DNA of 64,000 nucleotides from Planosporangium mesophilum (GTDB taxonomy: Bacteria > Actinomycetota > Actinomycetes > Mycobacteriales > Micromonosporaceae), in assembly GCF_016863255.1 (NCBI RefSeq), contig NZ_BOON01000031.1, forward strand, positions 62,001 through 126,000, read 5' to 3'. Below the pieces are notes generated by a model that was not told the DNA's origin, ran no database searches, and saw nothing but the letters and a program-made list of their open reading frames with translations. This document shows positions 8,240 through 16,612 of the stretch, in pieces. The translations under genes and the position numbers were made by a program. Numbering within the stretch: position 1 is the stretch's first letter; each line of letters opens with the position of its first letter.

Positions 8240-9855
8240 GTACCTCGCCGTCGAACACCTCGCTGTCGAACACCTCGCTGTCGGCCGCGCGCCGGTCCCA
8301 GGAGCTGGCCGACCTGGCCGACGGGCGCACGGTCGACGTGCTCGTCATCGGGCTCGGGGTCACCGGTGCCGGCGTCGCGCTCGACGCCGCCGCGCGCGGA
8401 CTGTCGGTCGCCGCCATCGACGCGCACGACCTGGCGTACGGCACGTCCCGGTGGAGTTCCAAGCTCGTCCACGGTGGACTCCGGTACCTCGCGGCAGGCA
8501 AGCTCGGGCTGGCGTACGAGAGCGCGGTCGAACGTGGCATCCTGCTGCGGCACACCGCGCCGCACCTGGTCGCACCGCTGCCCTTCGTCATGCCGCTGAC
8601 CACGGCGACCGGCCGCGGCACCGCGACCGCCACCCGGCTGGCCCTGGCCGCCGCCGACGTGCTGCGCACGGCCGCGGGTACGCCCCGGTCGGTGCTGCCG
8701 CCCAGCCGGCGGGTCAGCCGCGCCGAGGCGCGCCGGCTGTTCCCCGCCCTCCGCCCGGGCGACCTGCGCGGCGCGTTCGTGCACTGGGACGGCCAGCTCG
8801 TCGACGACGCACGGCTGGTCGTCACGCTGGCCCGGACCGCCGCCGGGCTCGGTGCCGCGATCCTGACCCGCTGCCGGGCCCGGCAACCGAGCTTTGACGC
8901 GGCGCCCGGCGTGGTGCCGGCCGTGGACACCCTGACCGGGCGGCGCTTCGATCTTCGCGCCCGCACGGTGGTCAACGCGACCGGCGTGTGGGCCGACCAG
9001 CTCGACCCGTCGGTACGGCTGCGCCCGTCCCGAGGCACCCACCTGGTCCTGCCCGCGCGGCTGCTCGGCCACCCGGCGGCGGCGCTGACGGTGCCGATCC
9101 GCGGTCACCGCAACCAGTTTGCACTCGTCCTCCCCCAGCCCGACGACCGGGTGTACGTCGGTCTCACCGACGAACCGGTCGACGGGCCGGTGCCCGACGT
9201 CCCCCGACCCGAGCCCCACGACATCGCGCTCCTGCTCGACGCCGTGAATGGCGCGCTCCAGACACCCGTCGGCCCCGGCGACGTGATCGGCGCGTTCGCC
9301 GGGCTGCGCCCGCTGCTGGCCGGCTCGGCGGCGCGCACCGCCGACCTGTCCCGCCGGCACGCCGTGCGCACCTCGCCGGGCGGCCTGGTCACGGTGGTCG
9401 GCGGGAAGCTCACCACGTACCGGCGGATGGCCCGCGACGCCGTCGACGCCGCGGTCGCGGCGGGGCGGCTGAAGGCGGGCCCGTGCCGCACCGCCCGCCT
9501 GCCGCTGGTCGGCGCGGGTGAAGCGCCGCCGGCCCGAGAAGCACCGTCGGCCCGAGAAGCACCGTCGGCCCGAGAAGCACCGTCGGCCCGAGAAGCACCG
9601 CCGGCCCGGCTGGTGGCGCGCTACGGCGCCGAGGCCGGCGCGGTCGCGGCCCTCGCCGACGGTGACCCGGACCTGCTGCGGCCGGTGGCCGAGGGCGTAC
9701 CCGTGACCGGCGCCGAACTGCTGTGGGCGGTGCGCCACGAGGGCGCCCTCGACGTCGACGACCTGCTCGACCGCCGGACCAGGATCGGGCTCGTACCCGC
9801 CGACCGGGAGCGCGCGCTGCCCGCCGCCCGCGCGATCCTCGCAGCGGAGGGCTGA
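8236..9855 (+). CDS. glpD: FAD-dependent glycerol-3-phosphate dehydrogenase
   Basis: 539 residues. Oxidises glycerol-3-phosphate to dihydroxyacetone phosphate at the inner membrane face and passes electrons to quinone. The FAD dinucleotide fold VLVIGLGVTGAGVALDAAARG lies near residue 35, followed by the family motifs GTSRWSSKLVHGGLRYL, RGTHLVLP and VGGKLTTYRRMA. The C-terminal GlpD domain is shorter than in E. coli. Between the FAD domain and the C-terminal domain lies a five-fold REAPSA-type repeat (9520-9609). Start overlaps the TetR stop (ATGA). The N-terminus contains a repeated SNTSL. Pairing with an AGPS-like flavoprotein suggests a glycerophosphate or ether-lipid role, which is inference. 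Confidence 0.88.
   Translation: MSTSPSNTSLSNTSLSAARRSQELADLADGRTVDVLVIGLGVTGAGVALDAAARGLSVAAIDAHDLAYGTSRWSSKLVHGGLRYLAAGKLGLAYESAVERGILLRHTAPHLVAPLPFVMPLTTATGRGTATATRLALAAADVLRTAAGTPRSVLPPSRRVSRAEARRLFPALRPGDLRGAFVHWDGQLVDDARLVVTLARTAAGLGAAILTRCRARQPSFDAAPGVVPAVDTLTGRRFDLRARTVVNATGVWADQLDPSVRLRPSRGTHLVLPARLLGHPAAALTVPIRGHRNQFALVLPQPDDRVYVGLTDEPVDGPVPDVPRPEPHDIALLLDAVNGALQTPVGPGDVIGAFAGLRPLLAGSAARTADLSRRHAVRTSPGGLVTVVGGKLTTYRRMARDAVDAAVAAGRLKAGPCRTARLPLVGAGEAPPAREAPSAREAPSAREAPSAREAPPARLVARYGAEAGAVAALADGDPDLLRPVAEGVPVTGAELLWAVRHEGALDVDDLLDRRTRIGLVPADRERALPAARAILAAEG
9520..9609 (+). repeat. 18-bp tandem repeat, five copies, coding
   Basis: Five units of 18 bp (9520-9537, 9538-9555, 9556-9573, 9574-9591, 9592-9609). 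The middle three are identical. In the glpD frame they encode REAPSA/REAPPA hexapeptides, a flexible acidic/basic linker between the FAD-binding and C-terminal domains. Confidence 0.92.
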
Positions 9856-9875
9856 CGCGACCGACGGTCACCGGA

Positions 9876-11291
9876 TCAGGCCGCCGCCTCCTGCTGCTCA
9901 CGTACGAGCTCGTGCGCCTCCTCCACGTCGGTGGCCACCGGGGGCGCGGTGGGCAGGGGCCGGCCCGCGCTCTCCGGCGTGAACAGCACCGTCACCGCGC
10001 CGACCAGTCCGGCGACGGCCAGGTAGTACCCGGGCGCCAGGAGGTTGTGGGTGGCCTGTACCAGCGCCGTGGCGATCAACGGGGTGGTGCCACCGAACAG
10101 CGACACCGAGAAGTTGTACGCGATCGACAACGCGCCGGAGCGCACGTCGGTGGGGAACAGCGCGGGCAGGGTGGCGGGCATCGTGCTGTCGAAGCACAGG
10201 TAAATCAACCCCAGGAGCAGGCAGCCCGCGAAGACCGAGGTGAGGGTGCGGCGGGTGATCAGCATGAACGTGGGCACCGACCCCGCGACGAGCAGCAGGC
10301 TGCCGGTCATCAGCACGGGTCTGCGCCCGACCAGGTCGGACAGGCGCCCGACGAGCGGCAGCAGCACCATGAGTACGACCATGACGGCCAGCACGATCGT
10401 CAGGGCGACGGGCTGCGGCAGGCCGAGCCCGGCCGACAGGTAGCTGGGCATGAACGACGTGAGGATGTAGCTGGTCACGTTGAAGACCAGCACCAGCCCG
10501 ACGCACACCAGCAGCGGGCGGCGCTGCTGGGCGAGGATGCGTCGCAGCTCCCGCCGTGCCCCGAAGACGCGCTGGGGGGCCCGCCCGTCGAGCTGCTCGT
10601 ACGCCGGGGTCTCCTCGAGCTTGAGCCGCAGGTACAGCCCGGCGAGGCCGAGCGGGCCGGCGATCAGGAACGGGACCCGCCAGCCCCAGGCGAGCAGGTC
10701 CCGGCCGGGTAGCGTCGCGGTCAGCACGGTGACCACCCCCGCGCCCAGCACGAAGCCGGCCATCGTGCCGAACTCGAGCCAGCTGGCCTGGAACCCGCGG
10801 CGACGATCGGGGGCGTGCTCGGTGAGGAACGTCATGGCCGAGCCGTACTCGCCGCCGGTGGAGAAGCCCTGGACAAGCCGGGCGACGAGCAGCAGCGCCG
10901 GGGCCCAGGCCCCGATCTGGGCGTAGCCGGGCAGGAGCCCGATGGAGAAGGTCCCGATCGCCATCATGATGACCGTGACGGCCAGCACCTGTCTGCGTCC
11001 GATCCGGTCGGCGAGCGGACCGAAGAAGAGTCCGCCCAGCGGCCGGACTCCGAACGCGACGGCGAACGTGGCGAAGGTCGACAACAGCTGCACCGGTCCG
11101 CTCGACGCGGGGAAGAAGACCCGGCCCAGGGTCACCGCGATGTAGCTGTAGACCCCGAAGTCGTACCACTCGACCATGTTGCCGACCGCCGTACCCGCGG
11201 TCGTGCGCCGCAGCATCGCCTCGTCGACGATGGTGGGCCTGCCCCACGGTCCGGTGGGGAGCTCTCGGTGCGCCGGCTGTCCTGAAGTCAT
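9876..11291 (-). CDS. MFS transporter, metabolite:H+ symporter type
   Basis: 471 residues with about 12 hydrophobic segments. It has the MHS-family signatures: GNMVEWYDFGVYSY in the first helix, RPLGGLFFGPLADRIGRR in the TM2-TM3 loop, GFSTGGEYGSAMTFLTEHAP near TM4-TM5 and GRLSDLVGRRPV in the central loop. Relatives (ProP, ShiA, KgtP) import betaines, shikimate or dicarboxylates with protons; the substrate here is not evident. Single gene, convergent with glpD (20 bp between stops) and divergent from the ferredoxin gene. Confidence 0.87.
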   Translation of the reverse strand: MTSGQPAHRELPTGPWGRPTIVDEAMLRRTTAGTAVGNMVEWYDFGVYSYIAVTLGRVFFPASSGPVQLLSTFATFAVAFGVRPLGGLFFGPLADRIGRRQVLAVTVIMMAIGTFSIGLLPGYAQIGAWAPALLLVARLVQGFSTGGEYGSAMTFLTEHAPDRRRGFQASWLEFGTMAGFVLGAGVVTVLTATLPGRDLLAWGWRVPFLIAGPLGLAGLYLRLKLEETPAYEQLDGRAPQRVFGARRELRRILAQQRRPLLVCVGLVLVFNVTSYILTSFMPSYLSAGLGLPQPVALTIVLAVMVVLMVLLPLVGRLSDLVGRRPVLMTGSLLLVAGSVPTFMLITRRTLTSVFAGCLLLGLIYLCFDSTMPATLPALFPTDVRSGALSIAYNFSVSLFGGTTPLIATALVQATHNLLAPGYYLAVAGLVGAVTVLFTPESAGRPLPTAPPVATDVEEAHELVREQQEAAA

Positions 11292-11465
11292 GACCTTCGG
11301 TGGGGTCTACCCGTACCCGGGGGTCACAACCGCGTCAGGGTCGGTTGATCGCGGGCCGGTGAACCCGGCGGCCTCCGGAGACCGGTGCAGACTCCGGTGA
11401 AGATCGTCCTAAGTCCCGCTTAAGTGCCTCCTCGCCACCGGGCCGGGCGACATAGCGTGTCCGGC

Positions 11466-11969
11466 GTGTACTCGGACCCGGTTCTCGTACTGACGCTCAT
11501 CACCGTCGTGCTCTGGCTGGCGGTGATCGGCTGGCGACTGTGGCGCCGGGAGCGGGCGGATGGCGAAGGCCGGAGCGCCCGTGGCTGGGCCGACGAACCG
11601 GACTGGGACGAGACCTACGCGGACGGGTTCGACGAGGCCGAGACCGACGAGGACGAGGCCCCGGACTGGGACGACGAGCCGCGGCCGGCCGAGCGGCCGC
11701 TCCCCGCGGCACAGCGCGCCGAGGTCGCGATCAACCCCGGCAAGTGCATGCGGTTCGCGTTCTGCGAGCACGAGGCGCCCGCGGTCTTCAAGCTGACGGG
11801 TGACCGGATCGACTACAAGCCGTCGGTACCCGCCGACCAGGTCGACGCGGTCGCGATGGCGGTGAAGGTCTGCCCGGCGCGCGCGATCACGATGAAGCTA
11901 CCGGGAGTGAAGCCGTACCTGCCGCAGCCGCCGGTCGACGACGACGCGCGGCGGCCGGTGCGCCGGTAG
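11466..11969 (+). CDS. Membrane-anchored ferredoxin
   Basis: 167 residues from the GTG at 11466, which places the hydrophobic helix VLVLTLITVVLWLAVIGW at the very N-terminus; an upstream ATG at 11424 would add 14 residues. A long Asp/Glu-rich spacer (about residues 35-75) leads to a C-terminal ferredoxin domain with CMRFAFC (C-x5-C) and the remote VCPARAI. This is the three-plus-one cysteine layout of actinobacterial [3Fe-4S]/[4Fe-4S] ferredoxins. It closely resembles the ferredoxin domain of the fusion protein encoded at 13859-14782, which suggests a shared redox partner. Location: cytoplasmic face of the membrane. Confidence 0.75.
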   Translation: MYSDPVLVLTLITVVLWLAVIGWRLWRRERADGEGRSARGWADEPDWDETYADGFDEAETDEDEAPDWDDEPRPAERPLPAAQRAEVAINPGKCMRFAFCEHEAPAVFKLTGDRIDYKPSVPADQVDAVAMAVKVCPARAITMKLPGVKPYLPQPPVDDDARRPVRR

Positions 11970-11975
11970 GGGACG

Positions 11976-12323
11976 TCACGAGGAAGGAACGCCCGGCGCC
12001 CTGTCCGGCGCGGGATCGCCGCCGACGACCGCCAGCGCGCCCGTCACGTCGAGGACGCGGTACACCAGCCCGGTCGGGTTCACCACGCGAAGGCAGCAGT
12101 GCTCGCGGCGGGCGAGCCGCCAGAGCCGGACGATCACGCTGACCGCGGTCGAGTCGATGAACCGCAACTCGGCCAGGTCGAGTTGGACCGTTCCCGGGCG
12201 CCGCCGGGTGATGAGCCGGCGGACCATGGCCTCGAAGCCGTCCGCCACGCTGAGGTCCATCTCGCCGCACAGGGCGATGACCAGCCCCGATCCGTCCGCG
12301 CGTACCTGGTGCGTGAACGTCAT
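11976..12323 (-). CDS. STAS-domain anti-sigma factor antagonist
   Basis: 115 residues from the ATG at 12323, preceded by AAGGGCGG. The single STAS domain carries LCGEMDLSVADGFEAMV and the phosphorylation-loop signature LRFIDSTAVSVIVRL with the conserved serine. SpoIIAA-type proteins bind an anti-sigma kinase when unphosphorylated. Neither a kinase (RsbW-like) nor a phosphatase is adjacent, so the partner is elsewhere. Convergent with the ferredoxin gene, with 6 bp between stops. Confidence 0.82.
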   Translation of the reverse strand: MTFTHQVRADGSGLVIALCGEMDLSVADGFEAMVRRLITRRRPGTVQLDLAELRFIDSTAVSVIVRLWRLARREHCCLRVVNPTGLVYRVLDVTGALAVVGGDPAPDRAPGVPSS

Positions 12324-12488
12324 GGTCCGCCCTTTCCCGATGGTGCGGTGGGGTCCCGCCACGCCCACCGACACTGCGCCCCCCTCGGCCCTCCGCCACC
12401 GGTGACGGACCATCCGCCCGGCAACGGACCAGGAATGCGCTGGGTCGGCACCCTACCACCGTGCGCGACGCATTGGTGCACACCGATT

Positions 12489-12522
12489 CTGGCACCGCCG
12501 CGCAAGGGTGCGGCGGTGCCAG
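12489..12522 (-). terminator. Terminator hairpin after the FAD reductase gene
   Basis: Perfect 13-bp stem (12489-12501 and 12510-12522) with an 8-nt loop, 22 bp downstream of the stop codon of the minus-strand reductase gene. It ends the three-gene operon 15667-12545. Confidence 0.75.
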
Positions 12523-12544
12523 TCGCGGGTCGGCTGACGGCGGC

Positions 12545-13834
12545 TCAGCTCACGGCGGCCAGGCGGCGGCCCGACCCGGTACGGGTCTCCTCCGGCCGGC
12601 TCTTCGGCTGCGGCAGCACCCTGACCGGGGTGTCGATGAGCATCGCGCGGGTCGTCTCGGTGAACGCGCGGGCCGCGTTCACCGCGATCAGCCCCACCAG
12701 CTCGTCGTCGCGGTAGTAGCTGGCCATGACCCCGGCCCGCGCGGTGTCCCGCCGGCCCGGGCGCATCTCGGTCAGCACGATGTGATCGGTGGGCTTGAAG
12801 TCGCCGGCGACCATGACACGCAGGCCGTTCTGAAGCGTCCAGTACCGCGGCACGATGCCGACCGGTGGCACCTCGCGGTCGCCGGCGAGCAGCGTACGGG
12901 CGGCGGCGTGGCCCATCTCGACGGCGGCGATCCACTGCCCCACCATCATCGGCTCGCCACTGTAGAGCAGGTTGGGCCAGCGCACCGCGGCGCCCGCCGC
13001 GACGACCCCGTCGATGTGGGCGCCGGTGACATCGACCGCGCGCAGGCTCTCGTCGCACAGGATGCCGCGCGAGATGTCGATGCCGGTACCGGAGAGGAAG
13101 TCGGTGTCCGGCTTCTCACCCAGCGTCGCCACCACGATGTCGGCGTTGACGTACGAGCCGTCGTCGAGGGAGAGCCGCCAACCACCCCGGCGGCGCTCGA
13201 CCTCCTTCACCCGGCGGCCCAGCCGCATCTCCACCCCGAACCGGTCATGTTCGTCGGCGATGAGCGCTCCGATCGGCTCGCCGACGGCGCGGCCCATCAC
13301 GTACGGCTTGGGGTCGATCAGTACCGCCTCGCGGGCGAGCTCACGTACCGCGCAGGCCACCTCGCAGCCGGTGATACCGCCGCCGACGATCGCGACCCGC
13401 TCGGCGTGGCGCAGGTCCTGGCGCAGCTGCCAGGCCTCGTCGACGCTGTGCAGCACGTGCATGCCGGGGCCGTCCGGCCAGCCCTTGGGCAGCGTGGCGT
13501 AGCTGCCGGTCGCGAGGACGAGCCCGTCGAAGGCGTACTCCTCGTCGGTCTGGGTCAGCACCGTACGCCGGCGAAGGTCGACCTCGACGGCGCGGCGGCC
13601 GTGCTCCCACCGCACGTCCAGCCCGCCGTCGATCGGCATCCGGACGTCCTGCGGCCGGGCGTGCCCGGTCAGCAGGCTCTTGGAGCAGGCCGGCCGGTCG
13701 TACGGGGCGTCCGGCTCGTCGCACAGCAGCGTGATGTTGCCGGTGAAGCCCTGGCGGCGAAGCTCCTCGGAGGCGGCCATGCCCGCCGGTCCGCCGCCGA
13801 TCACCAGGACCCGGTCGGACCAGCCGTACTCCAT
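12545..13834 (-). CDS. FAD-dependent NAD(P)H:ferredoxin-reductase-like protein
   Basis: 429 residues from the ATG at 13834, which has AAGGAG six bases upstream. The N-terminal FAD fold VLVIGGGPAGMAASEELRRQGF is followed by PYDRPACSKSLLTG, the second dinucleotide fold ERVAIVGGGITGCEVACAV and the third FAD motif with VAAGAAVRWPN. This is the layout of rhodocoxin/putidaredoxin reductases and nitrite-reductase-type FAD proteins. It probably passes electrons from NAD(P)H to a ferredoxin. The gene directly follows (about 25 bp) a membrane ferric-reductase/ferredoxin fusion, its likely partner. Confidence 0.85.
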   Translation of the reverse strand: MEYGWSDRVLVIGGGPAGMAASEELRRQGFTGNITLLCDEPDAPYDRPACSKSLLTGHARPQDVRMPIDGGLDVRWEHGRRAVEVDLRRRTVLTQTDEEYAFDGLVLATGSYATLPKGWPDGPGMHVLHSVDEAWQLRQDLRHAERVAIVGGGITGCEVACAVRELAREAVLIDPKPYVMGRAVGEPIGALIADEHDRFGVEMRLGRRVKEVERRRGGWRLSLDDGSYVNADIVVATLGEKPDTDFLSGTGIDISRGILCDESLRAVDVTGAHIDGVVAAGAAVRWPNLLYSGEPMMVGQWIAAVEMGHAAARTLLAGDREVPPVGIVPRYWTLQNGLRVMVAGDFKPTDHIVLTEMRPGRRDTARAGVMASYYRDDELVGLIAVNAARAFTETTRAMLIDTPVRVLPQPKSRPEETRTGSGRRLAAVS

Positions 13835-13858
13835 CGATCTCCTTGCGCGACGCATGCG

Positions 13859-14782
13859 TCACTTACCTCCACGGCGGTGAAACCCGGTCACGTTCGCCAA
13901 CGTTTCCTTCGGCCGATCAGCGGCCGTCTCCGTCTCCACGGTCTCGTTCTTCGGCATGTACACCCGGGACCCGGCCCGGTTCATCCTGATGGCCCGCGCG
14001 GGGCAGAGCCTGACGGCGCGGGCGACGGCCTCGATCTCCTCGGGCGGCACAGTCGAGCGGTACCCGAGCCGGCCGTCGGCCCGCAGCTCGAAGATCTCGG
14101 GCGCCTCCCGCTCGCAGAAGCCGTCCCGGGTGCACCGTCCGGCGTCGACGACGACCTCGGCGGTCTGGCCGCGCAGCCGGTTGCTGGCCCGGTCGGTGAT
14201 CGCCCGCTTGCGCTTGAGCGCCCAGTCGGAGACGCCCAGCCACAGCACGACCGTGCTCAACCACATCAGCAGGACCGGGATCTTGACGAAGAGCGGACCG
14301 ACGTGGGAGCCCGACAGCAACAGGTGCCCCGTCAGCAGGGTGAAGGCCGCGTACGCGAGCGAGTGCAGCGCCCGCCACCGGCCGTACCCGAGGATCCGCT
14401 GCAGCGGCATGGAGATCAGCAGGGCGGTCATGATCTCCGCCGCGAGCACGCCGACTCCGATGCCGATCGGGTCGCGGCCGTTGGCGAACGGGACGAACTC
14501 GTCGATGAGGCGGACGGTACCCACCGGGTTGGCCAACTGCGTGAAGGCGTGGACCCAGCCGAGGGTCATGGCGGTCAACGCGAGGGTCATGTGGGTCGCG
14601 TACAGCTGCGAGTGCTTGAAGCGGGTCATGGCCCAGCCGCGGCCGAGCATCATGCCCCACAGGATCGTGACCCACAACAAGAGGTACGAGAGGAACCCGG
14701 CCGTGTGCGCCACCAGGTGCACGCTCTGCGCGGCGGTGCAGTCGGGGGCGATCACCACGGTGCAATGGGCATCCGCGAGCAC
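13859..14782 (-). CDS. Ferric-reductase-like membrane protein fused to a ferredoxin domain
   Basis: 307 residues. Five to six hydrophobic helices (residues about 20-200) with paired histidines in HLVAHTAGFLSYLLL, HMTLALTAMTLGWVHAF and ALHSLAYAAFTLLTGH. This matches the haem-b-binding ferric-reductase-like transmembrane fold. After a basic loop a ferredoxin domain (about 215-285) has RCTRDGFCEREAPEIF and RLCPARAI. The usual FAD/NAD(P)H module of ferric reductases is absent and appears to be supplied by the separate downstream flavoprotein. Electrons would flow from the FAD protein through the ferredoxin domain to haem and across the membrane; this is inference. Confidence 0.75.
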   Translation of the reverse strand: MLADAHCTVVIAPDCTAAQSVHLVAHTAGFLSYLLLWVTILWGMMLGRGWAMTRFKHSQLYATHMTLALTAMTLGWVHAFTQLANPVGTVRLIDEFVPFANGRDPIGIGVGVLAAEIMTALLISMPLQRILGYGRWRALHSLAYAAFTLLTGHLLLSGSHVGPLFVKIPVLLMWLSTVVLWLGVSDWALKRKRAITDRASNRLRGQTAEVVVDAGRCTRDGFCEREAPEIFELRADGRLGYRSTVPPEEIEAVARAVRLCPARAIRMNRAGSRVYMPKNETVETETAADRPKETLANVTGFHRRGGK

Positions 14783-14818
14783 GCGGCCGACCTCACTTTC
14801 TCAGGGCAGGGGTACGGG

Positions 14819-15667
14819 TCAGGAACCGCGGACGACGCGTCTGATACTGACCAGGGCCAGCAGGGCCGTGACGATCGCGAGCGCGACAACGGGCAGCCTC
14901 AGGACGTTCGAGTCCTTCGGTACCGGGGCCTTCGCGGCGGCCAGCGCCACGGCCGGCGCTCCGATCGCCGCGTGCGGGAGGCTGTCGTACTGGACCAGGC
15001 CCGTGCTCTCCAGCAGCGACATGTGCTTGTTGACCATCAGGTTGGCCCGCTCTGCCAGCAGCCGGACCATCTCGTTGCGGGTGTTGGCCCGTATCGAGGC
15101 GATGGCCGCGAAGACGCCGCCGTGGGCGAAGCGCAGCCACTTGACGGCCGTCACGTCGAACTCGTGGCCACTCATCGGCCAGAACTCCCGCATCCAGGCC
15201 TGCTGCTCGGCGGAGGGCTGGTCGGGTACTGCGACGTTGAGCTGGCGCGCGACGAACCGGCCCTCCTCGTCGAGCTGCTGATGGTCGGAGGCGAGGATCC
15301 GGCAGATCTCCTTGACGCGCTCGCTGCCGGCCCGCTCCTGCGCGTGCAGGCAGGTGGGGCGCTCCCAGAGGCCCGCCTGGCGGACCTTGACCAGGAAGAC
15401 CCGGTCCGTGTCGTCGAGCGGCCCGAAGCGCGTCTGCGTCTCGCCGGCTCCGGGTATCGCGTTCTCCACCACCGCGCCCGCGCCGGGCGGGTTGTTCGCG
15501 GGTGGCAGCACGCCCCTGCCGGTGCTGACGTCCCCGGGGACGGCTCCGCCGAACGGATCCGGCTGGGCGGCGTGAGCCGCACCCGGTACCGCGAGGGTCG
15601 TCGCGAGCGCGGCGGCCACCACCAGCGTCGGCCTGAACCACAACCCGGCGTTCCTCGGTCCGAACAT
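14819..15667 (-). CDS. Secreted DUF4142 protein with C-terminal membrane anchor
   Basis: 282 residues from the ATG at 15667, which has GGTGGG upstream and puts a signal peptide (cleavage near AAHA-AQ) at the N-terminus. The middle holds a DUF4142-type four-helix domain: DDTDRVFLVKVRQAGLWE, then a segment with ICRILASDHQQLDEEGRFVARQL. A terminal hydrophobic helix and Arg-rich tail form a membrane anchor, so the domain is extracellular. DUF4142 is ferritin-like and its function is unknown. First gene of an operon with the ferric-reductase-like fusion and the FAD reductase, so a redox or metal role outside the membrane is plausible. Confidence 0.7.
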   Translation of the reverse strand: MFGPRNAGLWFRPTLVVAAALATTLAVPGAAHAAQPDPFGGAVPGDVSTGRGVLPPANNPPGAGAVVENAIPGAGETQTRFGPLDDTDRVFLVKVRQAGLWERPTCLHAQERAGSERVKEICRILASDHQQLDEEGRFVARQLNVAVPDQPSAEQQAWMREFWPMSGHEFDVTAVKWLRFAHGGVFAAIASIRANTRNEMVRLLAERANLMVNKHMSLLESTGLVQYDSLPHAAIGAPAVALAAAKAPVPKDSNVLRLPVVALAIVTALLALVSIRRVVRGS

Positions 15668-15862
15668 TCCCACCCAATCCCTGACGTCGTCCGTCGTGCG
15701 CCGCCGGTCATCGATGGCGATCACCGGTCGGCGGCCCACCGGAAAAGCTAGGGCTCGGTGAGGTATCCGAACAGATACTTAAGGAGTAGTTATGGCAGAA
15801 CTTCACGAGGTTTTATGGATCAAGCTGACTACCACCGCTCGCGAGTGGACAGTCACACCTCG

Positions 15863-16612
15863 TCAGGTGGGTACGGCCACGAGAAGGGTGCCGGCGCCCG
15901 TACGGACCTCGAGGCGAGACAGGTCCGACGGCCGCAGGTCGGTGCCTCCGTGCAGGACGAGCGGCCCCGGCCGGGCCGTGGTCCCGTAGCCGCCCGGCGG
16001 CACGCTCCACCCCATGACCACCTCGCTGCGCCCGGCCTTGGAGACCGCGACGAGCCGGCACACCAGCGGTCCGTCCACTCTGGTCAGTCGTAGCGTCACC
16101 TGGGAGCCCCACTGCTTCGGCTCCATCTGCACGGTGGCGTCGGCACCGGTGTTCGGGTCGGCGGCGTGCAGCCGCTGCGCGACCGGTGACATCGGAGGCA
16201 CTCCGGGAAGCTCGTTGCCGGTCAGCCCCAGGCTCACCGCCACCGCGCCACCGGCGACGAACAGTGCCAGGCACGCGGCCAGGGTGAACGCCCGGCGGGC
16301 TGCGCCGCGGCGACGCGGTCCGGCCGCGCGGGGACCGTTGTTGCGTAGGTCTGGGTGGCGCTGATCTGGGTGGCGCTGGTCTAGATGGCGCGGGTCTGCG
16401 TTGCGCGGCTGGGGCGTGGGGCGCGCCGCGAGGACCGGTTCCCGCGGGTCCACCCGCGACAGCAGGGCCGCGACCGGGGAGAGCTCCGCCAGTTCGTGCG
16501 GGCACGATCGGCACGCCATCAGGTGTCGCTCGAACCGGGCGGTGTCGCGCGGGTCGAGGACGCCCAGCGCGTACGCGCCGACGTCCCGGTGGACGTCCTC
16601 CGGGGTCGTCAT
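15863..16612 (-). CDS. Anti-sigma factor with zinc-finger (RskA/RslA type)
   Basis: 249 residues. The N-terminal ZAS domain has HRDVGAYALGVLD and HLMACRSCPHEL (H-x3-C-x2-C). A His/Asp/Arg-rich repeated linker (about 70-100) leads to one membrane helix (about 110-130) and an extracytoplasmic RskA-like domain with GGYGTTARPGPLVL. It holds its sigma factor inactive at the membrane until proteolysis. Start overlaps the sigma stop by 4 bp. The linker is encoded partly by a 15-bp repeat (16348-16392). Confidence 0.85.
   Translation of the reverse strand: MTTPEDVHRDVGAYALGVLDPRDTARFERHLMACRSCPHELAELSPVAALLSRVDPREPVLAARPTPQPRNADPRHLDQRHPDQRHPDLRNNGPRAAGPRRRGAARRAFTLAACLALFVAGGAVAVSLGLTGNELPGVPPMSPVAQRLHAADPNTGADATVQMEPKQWGSQVTLRLTRVDGPLVCRLVAVSKAGRSEVVMGWSVPPGGYGTTARPGPLVLHGGTDLRPSDLSRLEVRTGAGTLLVAVPT
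16348..16392. repeat. 15-bp tandem repeat in the anti-sigma linker
   Basis: Three 15-bp units (16348-16362, 16363-16377, 16378-16392), the first two differing at a single base, encode the repeated HPDQR-type segments of the anti-sigma factor. Confidence 0.8.

Noticed and set aside
9520-9609. Possible CRISPR-like repeat array
   Set aside because: The five 18-bp units are contiguous without spacers and lie in frame inside glpD; it is a coding tandem repeat.
12461-15751. Very long plus-strand open frame (about 1096 codons)
   Set aside because: It is antisense to three convincing minus-strand genes, has low-complexity His/Arg/Gly composition and matches no family. It is a GC-driven shadow.
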